Positions 9,455 through 18,302 are shown, numbered from the stretch's first letter. The stretch is 41,053 nt of DNA from Streptosporangium nondiastaticum (GCF_003011965.1 NZ_PXWG01000055.1:1-41053); one strand, 5' to 3'. Made by a program: numbers and translations. The notes: generated by a model not told the origin, from the sequence alone.

Positions 9455-9766
9455 CTATCCACCGTCCGCCGGAACCGCCGCGCCGGCCGCTCCCACGGCC
9501 GTCAGGTACGTGTCGGCCCGGTACGCGCCCGTGAACCCGCTCCGTGCACCACTCCGGGAAGTCGGCCGGTCCGCCGGCCCGACCGTGCCGTACTGGACGC
9601 GTCCGCCCTGCGCCTCGAACCGCTCCAGCCGGCCCGTCGTCTTCGCCCGCAGGTCGACGGACTGCGGAGGCGGGGGCGGTGAGGCTCCCGACGGGGGAGC
9701 GGGGCGGGTCCGGACCCCACCCGTTGCCGCGGCGTGCGCCGCGCGCTGTACAGACGGCGCCATCAT
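9455..9766 (-). CDS. Possible small protein upstream of the crcB operon, unrecognised
   Basis: An open frame of up to 103 codons ending 36 bases before the crcB start. The C-terminal two thirds (from VDLRAKTTGRLERFEAQ) has coding-like G/C third positions and a soluble composition. The first third is Pro/Ala-rich and may not be translated. The start is uncertain. It resembles no family I know. It could be the first gene of the crcB operon or chance open sequence. Confidence 0.3.
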   Translation of the reverse strand: MMAPSVQRAAHAAATGGVRTRPAPPSGASPPPPPQSVDLRAKTTGRLERFEAQGGRVQYGTVGPADRPTSRSGARSGFTGAYRADTYLTAVGAAGAAVPADGG

Positions 9767-10183
9767 CGTCCCCGCGGGCCCGACCCCGTACGGTGTTGGC
9801 CTGAAGTTGACGGCCTGCGGGGGACGGCTTCACTGCAGGTCACACGGGTGAATCGGCGGATGATACGACCGGTCGCCGGGGAGGCCGGGGCGAATCGGCC
9901 CAGGCCGGCCGGGCGGTGACAGCCGATTATGAGCCACACGCGCACCACGCTCGTACGCGCGCACGGGCCGCAAGCCGCCTCCTGGGGCCGTTCCGGCGGC
10001 TCGGAGAGGGCGGCGAGAGCGCCATGAAGCAGGAGGGATGACGCATTCCGGTATGGCAGGAAACCGTCGCTTCCCGAGCGCTCCCGTGGGCAGTCTTCTG
10101 GCCGGTCAGGCTCCGCCGCCCCGGGCGGGCGCCCGCCCGGCAGGGTCGGTCGCAGGACCGAAACCGATCCAGGGAGGCACACG
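9767..10183. other. Intergenic region with a possible 49-codon leader ORF and a strong palindrome
   Basis: No long gene is convincing here. An ORF on the plus strand at 10038-10187 (49 codons, MTHSGMAGNRRF...) ends with TGA overlapping the next gene's ATG as ATGA (10184-10187). The AGGAGGG before it is almost adjacent to its ATG, so translation is doubtful. A perfect 20-bp palindrome, CCGGGCGGGCGCCCGCCCGG, lies at 10121-10140, 44 bases before the next start, and may be an attenuator or operator. Confidence 0.4.
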
Positions 10184-11152
10184 ATGACGACGCAACCCCA
10201 GCTGCCCCGCGCGGTGGCGCCCCAGGAACCGGTCCCCCAGCTCCAGCGCGCCGGGATGCTCGACCAGGTCGAGAAACGGCTGCGCGGCCTCCTCAATGAC
10301 GAGCACCGCCGCTGGCGCACCGCCGACGCGCGGGGCGCCGGCGTCGTCGAATCCCTCGCCGAACTCGTCGCCGTGGGGGCCGACCGGGTCCGCCCGGTCA
10401 TCCTCCTCACCGGCTATCTGGCGGCGGGCGGCGACGCGGACGCCCCGGCCGCCGTCGAGGCCGCCGCCGCCCTCGAACTCCTCGACACCTGCACCCTCAT
10501 CCGCAGCGACGTGCGCGACAACGCCGCCCTGCGCCGCGGCATCCCCACCCTGCACGTCAGCCGCGCCGCCGAGCACGAGCGCAACGGCTGGGCCGGCGAC
10601 GCCCGCCGCTTCGGCGAGTCCACCGCCACCCTGGCCGGCGACCTCGCCCTCTCCCTCGCCGACCGGCTCGCCGCGCGGCTGCCCGCCGCCGCGTGGCAGA
10701 TCTGGGACGAGATGCGCGTCGAGCGGGTGATCGGCACGTACGCCCACGAGGCGATGGCCGCCGAGTACCTGGACGACCCGTGGCCCGGGCGGTGCATATC
10801 GGGATGCGACCGGGGCTGTACCGCGGGCTGGTACGCCCTGCGGCACCCGCTCCGGCTGGGCGCCGCGCTCGCCGACCGGCCCGACCTCGACACCGCCTAC
10901 GACGCCTACGCCCGCTCGCTGCACGCCGCCTGGCGCCTGCGCGGCTTCCTCGACGGCGGCCCGGAGTACGACTGGGACGCCGAACTGCTGCGGGAGATCC
11001 TCCTGGAGCGCGAGGAGCGCGGCATTGCCGAGCGCCTCATCCGCGAGCTGGTGGACCGGGCGTCCCGGACCGCGGCCGCCGCGCGGCTCGCGGCGGGGTG
11101 GTGCGAGGAGCTGACGGCCTTCGCGGTGCGGATGGCGGCGGAGCGGGCGTAG
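10184..11152 (+). CDS. Polyprenyl-synthetase-like protein with degenerate aspartate motifs
   Basis: The 322-residue protein keeps the overall pattern of trans-isoprenyl diphosphate synthases: RVRPVILLTGYL near residue 70, AAAALELLDTCTLI near 95, and HPLRLGAALADRP near 221. The catalytic motifs are altered. The first aspartate-rich motif (normally DDxxD) reads SDVRD at 108-112. The usual KT/KS before the HPLRLGAAL segment is CTAGWY. The second DDxxD position reads RGFLD (253-257). It may be inactive, regulatory, or use another metal arrangement. The start is firm: GGGAGG lies 8 bases before ATG 10184. Three hairpin repeats follow its stop. Confidence 0.65.
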   Translation: MTTQPQLPRAVAPQEPVPQLQRAGMLDQVEKRLRGLLNDEHRRWRTADARGAGVVESLAELVAVGADRVRPVILLTGYLAAGGDADAPAAVEAAAALELLDTCTLIRSDVRDNAALRRGIPTLHVSRAAEHERNGWAGDARRFGESTATLAGDLALSLADRLAARLPAAAWQIWDEMRVERVIGTYAHEAMAAEYLDDPWPGRCISGCDRGCTAGWYALRHPLRLGAALADRPDLDTAYDAYARSLHAAWRLRGFLDGGPEYDWDAELLREILLEREERGIAERLIRELVDRASRTAAAARLAAGWCEELTAFAVRMAAERA

Positions 11153-11250
11153 GGGCGCGGGACCGGGGGTCCGGCCAGGTGCAGGGGCGCGGGACCGGCG
11201 GTCCGGTCAGGCGTAGGGGCGGCAGGACCGGCCGCCCGGTGCGGATTCCC
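11153..11250. repeat. Three imperfect direct repeats of about 32 bp, each with a hairpin core
   Basis: Right after the polyprenyl-synthetase-like stop, the pattern AGGGGCGCGGGACCGG-n-GGTCCGG is repeated with changes around 11152-11180, 11184-11212 and 11215-11245. The first two copies contain GGACC...GGTCC dyads (GGACCG-G-CGGTCC in the second). They probably act as a stacked terminator or an mRNA-stabilising 3' end. Confidence 0.5.
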
Positions 11251-11601
11251 GGGGTCCGCCGCATCGGGCCGCATTGGGCCGTACGGGTAATTCTGCGGAA
11301 CCGCATTTGTAGGGCTATTCCTATCCGCGACACCGGCCCCTCCGCGGCTGCCGCACAGCGCATTAGACCGACGACCTGCCGAAATGACTGCAGGAGGGCG
11401 GGGGATCGCCGCGGATTTCTCCGTGGCCCCGGCACGGACCGGCACACGGACACGGCCGCCCGGAGGGGATAAACCGGTCACCCATCCGCACCACGGACGA
11501 AACCTTTGCGAGTACGGGGCGTTGAAAAGCACACCCCGGCCGTCACGGCCGGGTGCCTCCCAGTACGACCGAGCAAGATCAAGCAGCAAAGGTGTCTCCG
11601 C
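11251..11601. other. Upstream region of the chaplin gene
   Basis: No gene is supported. A locally AT-rich patch at 11286-11330 (GGTAATTCTGCGG, TTTGTAGGGCTATTCC) is a plausible regulatory region for the chaplin. CCCCGGCCGTCACGGCCGGG near 11533-11552 forms a GC-rich hairpin (CCGGCCGT/ACGGCCGG) in the leader, about 50 bases before the start. Confidence 0.4.
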
Positions 11602-11841
11602 ATGTCACGAATCGTCAAAACGGCTGCCCTGACCGCCACCGTGGGCGCGGCGCTCGCGGGTATCACCGGTACCGCGCTCGCCGACTCCGTCGCCAAGGGA
11701 GCGGCCGTCGGTTCCCCGGGCGTCATCTCGGGCAACGTCATCCAGGTCCCGATCCAGATCCCGATCAACCTGTGCGGCAACACGATCGACATCGTCGGAC
11801 TGCTGAACCCCGCGTCCGGCAACGTCTGCGTCATCGACTGA
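11602..11841 (+). CDS. Short chaplin (secreted hydrophobic aerial-hypha coat protein)
   Basis: The 79-residue product has a signal peptide (MSRIVKTAALTATVGAALAG, cleavage likely after TALA) and one chaplin domain: GSPGVISGNVIQVPIQIPIN, LCGNTIDIVGLLNPASGN, and the second Cys near the end (CVID). Short chaplins are secreted, form amyloid-like surface films and lower surface tension so hyphae can grow into air. The two Cys residues, expected to form a disulfide, are present. The start ATG 11602 is preceded by AAAGG. Only one chaplin is seen, and no sortase signal, so it is of the short class (ChpD-H type). Confidence 0.93.
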   Translation: MSRIVKTAALTATVGAALAGITGTALADSVAKGAAVGSPGVISGNVIQVPIQIPINLCGNTIDIVGLLNPASGNVCVID

Positions 11842-11992
11842 CGCAGGAGGAAAACCGGCGGATTCGGGGTGCCCCCGCCCCGGGCCGCTTCCGTGTGGCG
11901 CCCCCGATTTCCGTCGCGGGCGCCACGCCGTTTTCGCGGGGCGTTTCGCTGTCCCTGCACGGTTTCCCCGCTCCGGTACGGAATCGCGCTCC

Positions 11993-12085
11993 TCAGCAAC
12001 TGCTGTCCCAGGCAACTGCCCTCGCCCGCGACTGCTCTCCCCAGCAACTGCTCCCCTCAGCAAGCTCTCCCCAGCAACTGATCTT
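11993..12085. repeat. Degenerate CAGCAACTG repeats before the STAND gene
   Basis: CAGCAACTG occurs exactly at about 11994, 12042 and 12072, with near copies between (GGCAACTG, CAGCAAGC). The copies are separated by CTCCC-type spacers. The tract ends 50 bases before the STAND gene start. It may be a regulator-binding array or slipped-strand repeat debris. Confidence 0.5.
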
Positions 12086-12138
12086 CCCGCTAGCGTGGTC
12101 GGGTCCGTGGGGGCGGGGAGAGCTGGGGGAGGCGTGCG

Positions 12139-14667
12139 GTGGATCCGTTCACGATGACGGCGGTGCTGGCGGCCGTGGACACGGCGGCGTCGGGGGCGCT
12201 GTCGGGCGCGGCAGGGGAGCTGGGGCGGCGGACCGCGGAGGGGCTGGCCGGCCTGGCCCGCCGGGCCCGGCGCAGGGACGGGGGCGGCGAGCCGCTGGCG
12301 GCGCCCACCGACGACGGCGAACGCAGGGCCCTCGCCGCCCTGCTGATCGAACGGGCCCGCGCCGAGCCCGGCTTCGCCCGCGACCTGGCCTCCTGGCTCC
12401 GCGAGAGCGAGTGGCTGGCGGCTGCCGTCGCCGTCCCCGCGACGGCTGCCGGCGCGGCCCGTCCGCGGATGCTGCCGCCGCTGACGTCGGCCTTCACCGA
12501 CCGCGAGGACGTCCTGGCAGCGGTCACGGCGCTGCTGGACGAGGGGGACGGCGGCAGCGAGGGGGCCGCCTCCCCGCGCATGGCCGCGTCCATGGCCCTG
12601 CTCACCGGCCCCGCCGGCGTCGGCAAGACCGCGGCGGCCGTGCACTGCGCCCGTGCCCTGGCCGCCCGCTTCCCGGACGGCGAGCTGTACGCCGACCTGC
12701 GCGGAGCCGCCGCGGCCACGGCCGTCACCCCGTCCGAGGTGCTCGTGCGCTTCCTGCACCGCCTGGGCGTGCCGGCGGACCGGGTGCCCGCCGGCGAGCA
12801 GGGCCAGGCCGACCTCTACCGCGAGCGCACCGAGGGCCGGCGCATGGTCGTCCTGCTCGACAACGCCCACAGCGCCGCCCAGCTGGCCCCGCTGCTGACG
12901 GCGTCGCCCGGCTCGCTCGTGCTGGTCACCAGCCGCCACCGACTGCCCGAGCTCGTCCGCGACCACGGGGCGCGGATCGTACGGGTCGGCCCGCTGTCCG
13001 ACGCCGACTCGTTCCTGCTGCTGACCCGCATCGCCGGCCCGGAGCGCGTCGCCGCGCAGCGCACCCACGCGGAGGCGGTGGCCGCGCGGTGCGGTGGCAT
13101 TCCGCTCGCGCTGTGCGAGACGGGCGCCCGGGTGCAGACGCGGGAGCGGCTGAGCTGGGAGAGCCTGGAGCGCGAATTCGCGGCGGCGGTCGCGGGCTTG
13201 AGAGGGAGCGGGCACGGACAGGCTCCCGGAATGCCTGATGATGCTGATGGTCTTGATGACACTGCAACCCCTGATACGCCTGGTGTTACGTCAGGTGGTA
13301 GTGATTCACCGGTTGGTGGTGGCGAGTCACCGGTGGAACCGGCCCTCCTCGCCACCGACCTCTCCTACCGCGACCTGGCCCCCGACGCCGCCCGCCTCTA
13401 CCGGCTGCTGGCCCTGCGCCCCTGGCCGGACATCCCCGTAGGCGCCGCCGCGGCCGCGGCGGACACCGGCGAGGCCGAGGCGCGCCGCCTGCTCGAAACC
13501 CTCGCCGCGGCCCACCTCCTGGAGGAGACCGGCGAGGAGCGCTACCGCTTCCACGACCTCGTCCGCCTCCACGCCGAGCGCCGCGCCCACGAGGAGGACG
13601 GCCGCGGGGCGACGGCCCTCGCCGTCCGCCGCACCGTCACCTGGTACCTGCGGCTGGCGGCCCGCGCCGACGCCCTCGTCGTCCCCGGCCGGTGGCACCT
13701 GGGCCCCGCGTACGCCCGTACGCGGGGCGGCGACGGTCCAGTCGGCCGTACCGCGGGGGCGAGCCGTACCGCGGAGGAGGCCCGCGCGGCCCTGGACGGG
13801 CTGCGGCGCGAACGCGCGAACCTCGCCGAGGCCGTACGGGCCGCGGAGGAGTACGGCTTCGACGAGGAGGCCTGGCAACTGTGCGAGGCCATGTGGGGCC
13901 TGCACCTGCGCCTCGGCTTCCACGACCAGTGGGTGGCCACGCACCTCCGGGGCGTCGAGGCCGCCCGCCGCTGCGCCGCCGGCATCGGCGACCCGCGGGC
14001 GGAGGGCCGGATGCGGACCCAGCTCGCCTTCGGCTACATGGGCCTCGGCCGGTACGCGGAGGCCGAGGCCCAGCTGACCGCCGCCGCGGCGGCCGACGAG
14101 CGCGCCGGCCACCACCGCGGCCGCGCCACGGCCACCGAGTCGCTCGGCCTGCTCTGCCTGCGGCAATGGCGGTACGAGGCCGCCGAGGAACACTTCCGGC
14201 AGGCCCGGAGCACCCTGGACGGCATCGCCCCGGGCGGCGACGGCGCGGCCGACGTGCCGCGCGCCGACGCGCTCCTCGCCCACCACCTCGGGCGGGCCCT
14301 GCGCGGCCAGGGCCGGCACGCCGAGGCCCTGGCGCAACTGGCCGACGCCCTCGCCCGCTTCCGGGCGCTGCCCGACCGCGACCTCTACAACGAGGCCCGC
14401 GTCCGGATGAGCCTCGGCGAGACCCACCTCGCCGCCGGCGACCCCGCCGCGGCCCGTACGCCCCTCGACGAGGCACTCGCCGTCATGGCGTCCGAGGGCG
14501 CCGTCCTGCAACAGGCCGACGCCGCCGAACTCCGCGCCCGCTGCGCCGAGGACCCGGCCGACGCGGTCCGCCACCTGCGCCTGGCCCGCTCGCTGTACGA
14601 GGAGGTGGGCGAGACGGCGGGGGTGTCCCGCACGGGCGCGCTGCTGAGGGAGCGGGGGGCGGACTGA
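12139..14667 (+). CDS. STAND-type NTPase with NB-ARC-like core and TPR region
   Basis: The 842-residue protein starts at GTG 12139 with GGGGGAGG 7 bases upstream. After a helical N-terminus (1-110), an NB-ARC-like ATPase core follows: P-loop LLTGPAGVGKTAAA (154-167), Walker B RRMVVLLDNAH, the sensor-like VLVTSRHRLPEL, and GGIPLALCETGARV. A winged-helix-like segment follows (LYRLLALRPWPDIPVGAAA ... YRFHDLVRLHAERRA), then TPR-like helices (about 600-830: FGYMGLGRYAEAEAQL, AEALAQLADALARF). This architecture matches the ATPase/TPR half of AfsR-type regulators without the SARP DNA-binding domain. The N-terminus could carry a signalling role. A low-GC, Asp/Gly/Ser-rich linker (codons about 362-397) joins the core to the winged helix. 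Function unknown; a signalling switch is inferred. Confidence 0.8.
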   Translation: MDPFTMTAVLAAVDTAASGALSGAAGELGRRTAEGLAGLARRARRRDGGGEPLAAPTDDGERRALAALLIERARAEPGFARDLASWLRESEWLAAAVAVPATAAGAARPRMLPPLTSAFTDREDVLAAVTALLDEGDGGSEGAASPRMAASMALLTGPAGVGKTAAAVHCARALAARFPDGELYADLRGAAAATAVTPSEVLVRFLHRLGVPADRVPAGEQGQADLYRERTEGRRMVVLLDNAHSAAQLAPLLTASPGSLVLVTSRHRLPELVRDHGARIVRVGPLSDADSFLLLTRIAGPERVAAQRTHAEAVAARCGGIPLALCETGARVQTRERLSWESLEREFAAAVAGLRGSGHGQAPGMPDDADGLDDTATPDTPGVTSGGSDSPVGGGESPVEPALLATDLSYRDLAPDAARLYRLLALRPWPDIPVGAAAAAADTGEAEARRLLETLAAAHLLEETGEERYRFHDLVRLHAERRAHEEDGRGATALAVRRTVTWYLRLAARADALVVPGRWHLGPAYARTRGGDGPVGRTAGASRTAEEARAALDGLRRERANLAEAVRAAEEYGFDEEAWQLCEAMWGLHLRLGFHDQWVATHLRGVEAARRCAAGIGDPRAEGRMRTQLAFGYMGLGRYAEAEAQLTAAAAADERAGHHRGRATATESLGLLCLRQWRYEAAEEHFRQARSTLDGIAPGGDGAADVPRADALLAHHLGRALRGQGRHAEALAQLADALARFRALPDRDLYNEARVRMSLGETHLAAGDPAAARTPLDEALAVMASEGAVLQQADAAELRARCAEDPADAVRHLRLARSLYEEVGETAGVSRTGALLRERGAD

Positions 14668-14689
14668 CTGATCGGCCCGGGCGGCCTGA

Positions 14690-16557
14690 CTAACCGAGCC
14701 GTTCGACGTCCACCCCGTGCCGCACCCTCCCTGTCACCACCGTGATGCCGCTCGCCACCGCCTCCTCCACGGACTTGCCGCCCGCGAGCCAGGCGTGGAG
14801 CGCGGAGGCGTGGGCCGCCGGGTCGCACAGGTCGGCCCGGCCGTCCGCGCCGGGGCGGGCGGTGAGCCGGAGCAGGTCGCCGCCGCGGGTGCGGACCGTG
14901 CAGCGCCCGGGCCCCGTCACATACGCGGCGAGCGCGCAGCCCGGGTGCTGGCCGAGGACCTCCGCGGTCCAGGCGGCCGGCGGCCCGACGCGCGGGTCGT
15001 CGGCCGCCGCGTACCGCACGATCACGTCCGCGATCCGCAGCCGGCCCGGGTCGGGGGTGTCCTCGTGGACGGAGGTGTGGGCGTCCCACCCGATGTCGTC
15101 GCCGGAGTCCGGCCCGTATCCGTACCCGGACCCGTATCCGGGCCCCGGCCCGTCGTCGTCCGCCGCGCAGCGCACCACGGCGATCTCCGGAGGCCCGGAG
15201 GCGTCGGTCAGCCTGCTGAGGACACGGACGGGTGCCGTGCGCTCGGCCGGCGCGTACGACGGGAGCCGCAGCGGGTCGAGGAGCGCGGGGCGGCCGGCGG
15301 GCTCCGGAATGCCGATCAGGCCGTAGAACGCGCGGCGCAGGAGCGCGGCGGAGCGGCCCGGCGCGGAGCTGACGTGCTCGGCCTGGGCGCGGAAGCTGCC
15401 GGGGTCGTGGCGGTCGACGGCGCGGTCGACCTGCGCGCGCAGGTCGTCGTACGGGCGCAGCCGCGGCGCGGCCCGGCCGAGGGCGGCGACGGGCGAGTCC
15501 GGGTCGAGGGCGCCGCCGGGGAACGCGCCGAGGAGGACGGGCCTGCCGATGGCGGCCGCGTAGTACGTGACGGAGCCGTGGTCGCCGATCACGCAGTCCG
15601 CGGCGATCAGCGCCTGCCGCCAGTCCTCCAGCGGGTCCACGAGCGCGAGCCCGGCGTGGCGGGCCCGGTCGAGCCAGGCCCGTATCTGGCCGGGGCCGTG
15701 GCCGTGCCAGATGTTGGGGTGGAGGACCGCGGCCGTGCGGTACTCGTCGGCGGGGAGCTCGGCGGCCAGCCGCGGGAGGAGGGACGGCAGCAGATCGCCC
15801 TCGGAGTCGTCGTCGCCGAAGAGGGAGCCGGGCGACCAGGTGGAGTTGACGACGACGAGCCGCTGGCCCGCGGCCACGCCGAGGGCCCGGCGGAAGCGGT
15901 CCCGGTGGGGGAGGGCGGCGAGGATGCGGTCGTAGCAGGGGTCACCGGCGAGGACGGCGGTGCCGGCCGCCTCCGGGCAGGCGGCGCGCAGGCGGCCGAG
16001 CTGCTCGGGGTGCGAGAGGACGGTCGCGGCGGCGAGGGGCCGGCCGTCGTGCAGCAGCCAGTCGGGGGAGAGCCCGAAGACGGGGGCGGGGGCGGAAGGA
16101 GGGGCAGCGGCAGCGGGTGTCCGGTGTCCGGTGTCCGGTGTCCGGTGTCCGGTGTCCGGTGTCCGGTGTCCGGTGTGGCCAATCTCTTATTGTAGCCAAC
16201 GCCGTGCGAGAGGATGGCCAAATCCCCGCGTATCAGCTCCAGTTCACCGCCGTAGCTGGCGGACACGGCCAGGTCGACGGGCGTCTCCTTGGCCTGCTCC
16301 CAGGGCAGTACGGGCAGTCCCACGGACGCCAGCAGCTCCGGCACGCCGGCGAGGAACGGCGACGACCCCGTGCAGGTCACGAGCAGCTGCACGCGGAGGT
16401 CGTCCCGGAAGAGCGGCAGCACGTCCAGCAGCCGGGTGGCGGAGGTGACGTTGTGCACGACGAACAGGACGCGGCGGCACGAGGCCCGGGTCACCCACCG
16501 GTGGGCGTCGTCCCCGACGGGAACCCGCAAGCGTGTCTCTTCACCGGCCCCATGCAT
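14690..16557 (-). pseudogene. GT-B-type transferase gene held out of frame by a 7-bp repeat (possibly phase-variable)
   Basis: The N-terminal part (ATG 16557, MHGAGEETRLRV..., then RRVLFVVHNVTSATRLLDVL and LAILSHGVGYNK) is open down to the repeat at 16116-16176. The C-terminal part (VFGLSPDWLLHDG, LVVVNSTWSPGSLFG, AAVLHPNIWHGHGPGQ, DCVIGDHGSVTYYAAAIGR) continues in the +1-shifted frame to a stop at 14690. Joined, they would make about 624 residues resembling GT-B transferases of the CDP-glycerol glycerophosphotransferase type (HPN and GDHGS motifs). With the present 8 repeat units the frames do not meet; with 9 or 6 they would. The unshifted frame runs on as Pro/Ser-rich nonsense and stops near 15607. 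Substrate unknown; a cell-surface polymer is inferred. Confidence 0.7.
16116..16176. repeat. Heptanucleotide tract (GGTGTCC)8 plus GGTGT
   Basis: Eight exact copies of GGTGTCC at 16116-16171 are followed by a partial GGTGT. On the coding (minus) strand it reads GGACACC, and three units encode TPDTGHR. Seven is not a multiple of three, so each unit gained or lost shifts the frame of the transferase gene. Confidence 0.97.
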
Positions 16558-16729
16558 CGCTGCAGCCCCCCAAAGATCACCGACAACACTGACAACACCA
16601 ACAACACTGACAACAACGGAAACGCTGGAAGCACCGGGAACGCCGGCCCCACTGAAGCACAGCACACCTCCGACGTGGATGTCGGATTTCCGCCGGATCG
16701 GAGCTGTGACCTCCGCCAATACTGGCGGC
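16558..16729. promoter_or_regulatory. Divergent promoter region with AC-rich repeat and palindrome
   Basis: The region separates the transferase (minus) from the ada-alkA gene (plus). ACAACACTGACAACA occurs twice (16583-16597 and 16601-16615) in an AC-rich, low-GC patch. CCGCCA-ATAC-TGGCGG at 16713-16728 is a perfect inverted repeat ending 1 base before ATG 16730. It is a candidate operator for the adaptive-response gene. Confidence 0.5.
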
Positions 16730-18241
16730 ATGCGCAACGACGTCATGCACACGGACACGGACCGCTGCGTCCGGGCCGTGCAGTCCAAGGACGCCCGCTT
16801 CGACGGGTGGTTCTTCACCGCGGTGACGACCACCCGCATCTACTGCCGCCCGAGCTGTCCCGTCGTGCCGCCCAAGCCGCGGAACATGACCTTCTACCCG
16901 AGCGCGGCCGCCGCGCAGCAGGCCGGTTTCCGCGCCTGCAAGCGCTGCCGGCCCGACGCGAGCCCGGGCTCGCCCCGCTGGAACGAGCGGGCCGACCTGG
17001 CGGCCCGCGCCATGCGCCTGATCGCCGACGGCGTGGTGGACCGCGAGGGCGTGCCGGGGCTCGGGGCGCGGCTCGGGTACAGCACCCGGCAGGTCGAGCG
17101 GCAGCTCCTCGCCGAGCTGGGCGCGGGCCCCCTCGCCCTGGCCCGCGCGCAGCGCGCCCAGACGGCGCGGCTGCTGATCGAGACGACGTCCCTGCCGATG
17201 GGGGAGGTCGCGTTCGCCTCCGGGTTCGCGAGCATCCGCGCCTTCAACGACACCGTGCGGGAGGTCTTCGCGCTCTCCCCGAGCGAGCTGCGGACCCGCG
17301 CGGCGGGCCGCGGGCGGGGCGGGGCGGCTCCGGCAGCCGCGGCCACCACGCCCGGCACCGTGACCCTGCGCCTGCCCTACCGCGCCCCGCTGTTCCCGGA
17401 CAACCTGTTCGGGCACCTGGCGGCCACCGCCGTGCCCGGCACGGAGGAGTGGCGGGAGGGCGCGTACCGCTGCACGATGCGGCTGCCGCACGGGCACGGC
17501 ATCGCGACCCTCCGCCCCGCGGACGGTCACATCGCCTGCCGGCTGACCCTGACGGACCTGCGCGACCTGGCCGCCGCCGTCAGCCGCTGCCGCCGCCTCC
17601 TCGACCTCGACGCGGACCCCGAGGCCGTCGACGGGCTCCTGCGCGAGGACCCGCTGCTGGCCCCGCTCGTCGACCGCGCGCCCGGCCGCAGGGTGCCGCA
17701 CACCGTGGACCCGGCCGAGTTCGCCCTTCGCGCGGTGCTCGGCCAGCAGGTGTCCACGGCCGCGGCCCGCACCCTCGCCGGGCGCCTGGTCACCGCCCAC
17801 GGCACTCCGGTCGAGGACCCGGACGGCGGCCTCACCCACCTCTTCCCGGCCCCCGGGGAGCTCGCGGAGCTCGACCCCGCCGGCCTCGCCATGCCGGGCA
17901 CGCGCCGCCGTACGTTCACCGCCCTCGTGGCCGCGCTCGCCTCGTCCGGGCTCGACCTCGGCCCGGGCAGCGACTGGCAGTGCGCCCGGGAGCGGCTCGC
18001 CGCGCTGCCGGGCATCGGCCCCTGGACCGTGGAGACGATCGCCATGCGCGCCCTCGGCGACCCGGACGCCTTCGTCGCCACCGACCTCGGCGTCCGCCTC
18101 GCCGTGGCGGGCCTCGGCCTGCCCGCCACGCCCGCGGCCCTCACCCGCAGGTCACGGGCCTGGCAGCCCTGGCGGTCGTACGCCGTGCAGCACCTGTGGG
18201 CGACGGGCGACCACCCGGTCAACCGCATGCCGGCGGCCTGA
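16730..18241 (+). CDS. alkA: Ada-AlkA fusion: methyl-phosphotriester-sensing regulator with 3-methyladenine DNA glycosylase
   Basis: This 503-residue fusion has three parts. The Ada zinc domain (about 1-75) has the four Cys ligands in IYCRPSCP and ACKRC, one of which takes methyl groups from phosphotriesters. An AraC-type helix-turn-helix follows (about 90-185: LGYSTRQVERQLLAELG, VAFASGFASIRAFND). The C-terminal AlkA glycosylase (about 205-503) has the helix-hairpin-helix LPGIGPWTVETIAMRAL and the catalytic Asp in FVATDLGVR. It senses alkylation damage and removes alkylated bases. The ATG at 16730 is used; ATG 16745 (MHTDTDRCVRAV) is equally plausible. The ogt gene follows 61 bases later, so the two likely respond together. 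Confidence 0.93.
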   Translation: MRNDVMHTDTDRCVRAVQSKDARFDGWFFTAVTTTRIYCRPSCPVVPPKPRNMTFYPSAAAAQQAGFRACKRCRPDASPGSPRWNERADLAARAMRLIADGVVDREGVPGLGARLGYSTRQVERQLLAELGAGPLALARAQRAQTARLLIETTSLPMGEVAFASGFASIRAFNDTVREVFALSPSELRTRAAGRGRGGAAPAAAATTPGTVTLRLPYRAPLFPDNLFGHLAATAVPGTEEWREGAYRCTMRLPHGHGIATLRPADGHIACRLTLTDLRDLAAAVSRCRRLLDLDADPEAVDGLLREDPLLAPLVDRAPGRRVPHTVDPAEFALRAVLGQQVSTAAARTLAGRLVTAHGTPVEDPDGGLTHLFPAPGELAELDPAGLAMPGTRRRTFTALVAALASSGLDLGPGSDWQCARERLAALPGIGPWTVETIAMRALGDPDAFVATDLGVRLAVAGLGLPATPAALTRRSRAWQPWRSYAVQHLWATGDHPVNRMPAA

Positions 18242-18302
18242 CCGCACCGCACGCACCTCAGGCCGCACGTACCTCAGGCCACATGCACCTCAGGAGGAAC
18301 CC

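Noticed and set aside
9419..9560. Fluoride (crcB) riboswitch upstream of the crcB operon
   Set aside because: No match to the conserved pseudoknot pattern could be found by eye on the minus strand.
16116..16176. CRISPR-like array
   Set aside because: The units are 7 bp with no spacers. It is a simple tandem repeat.
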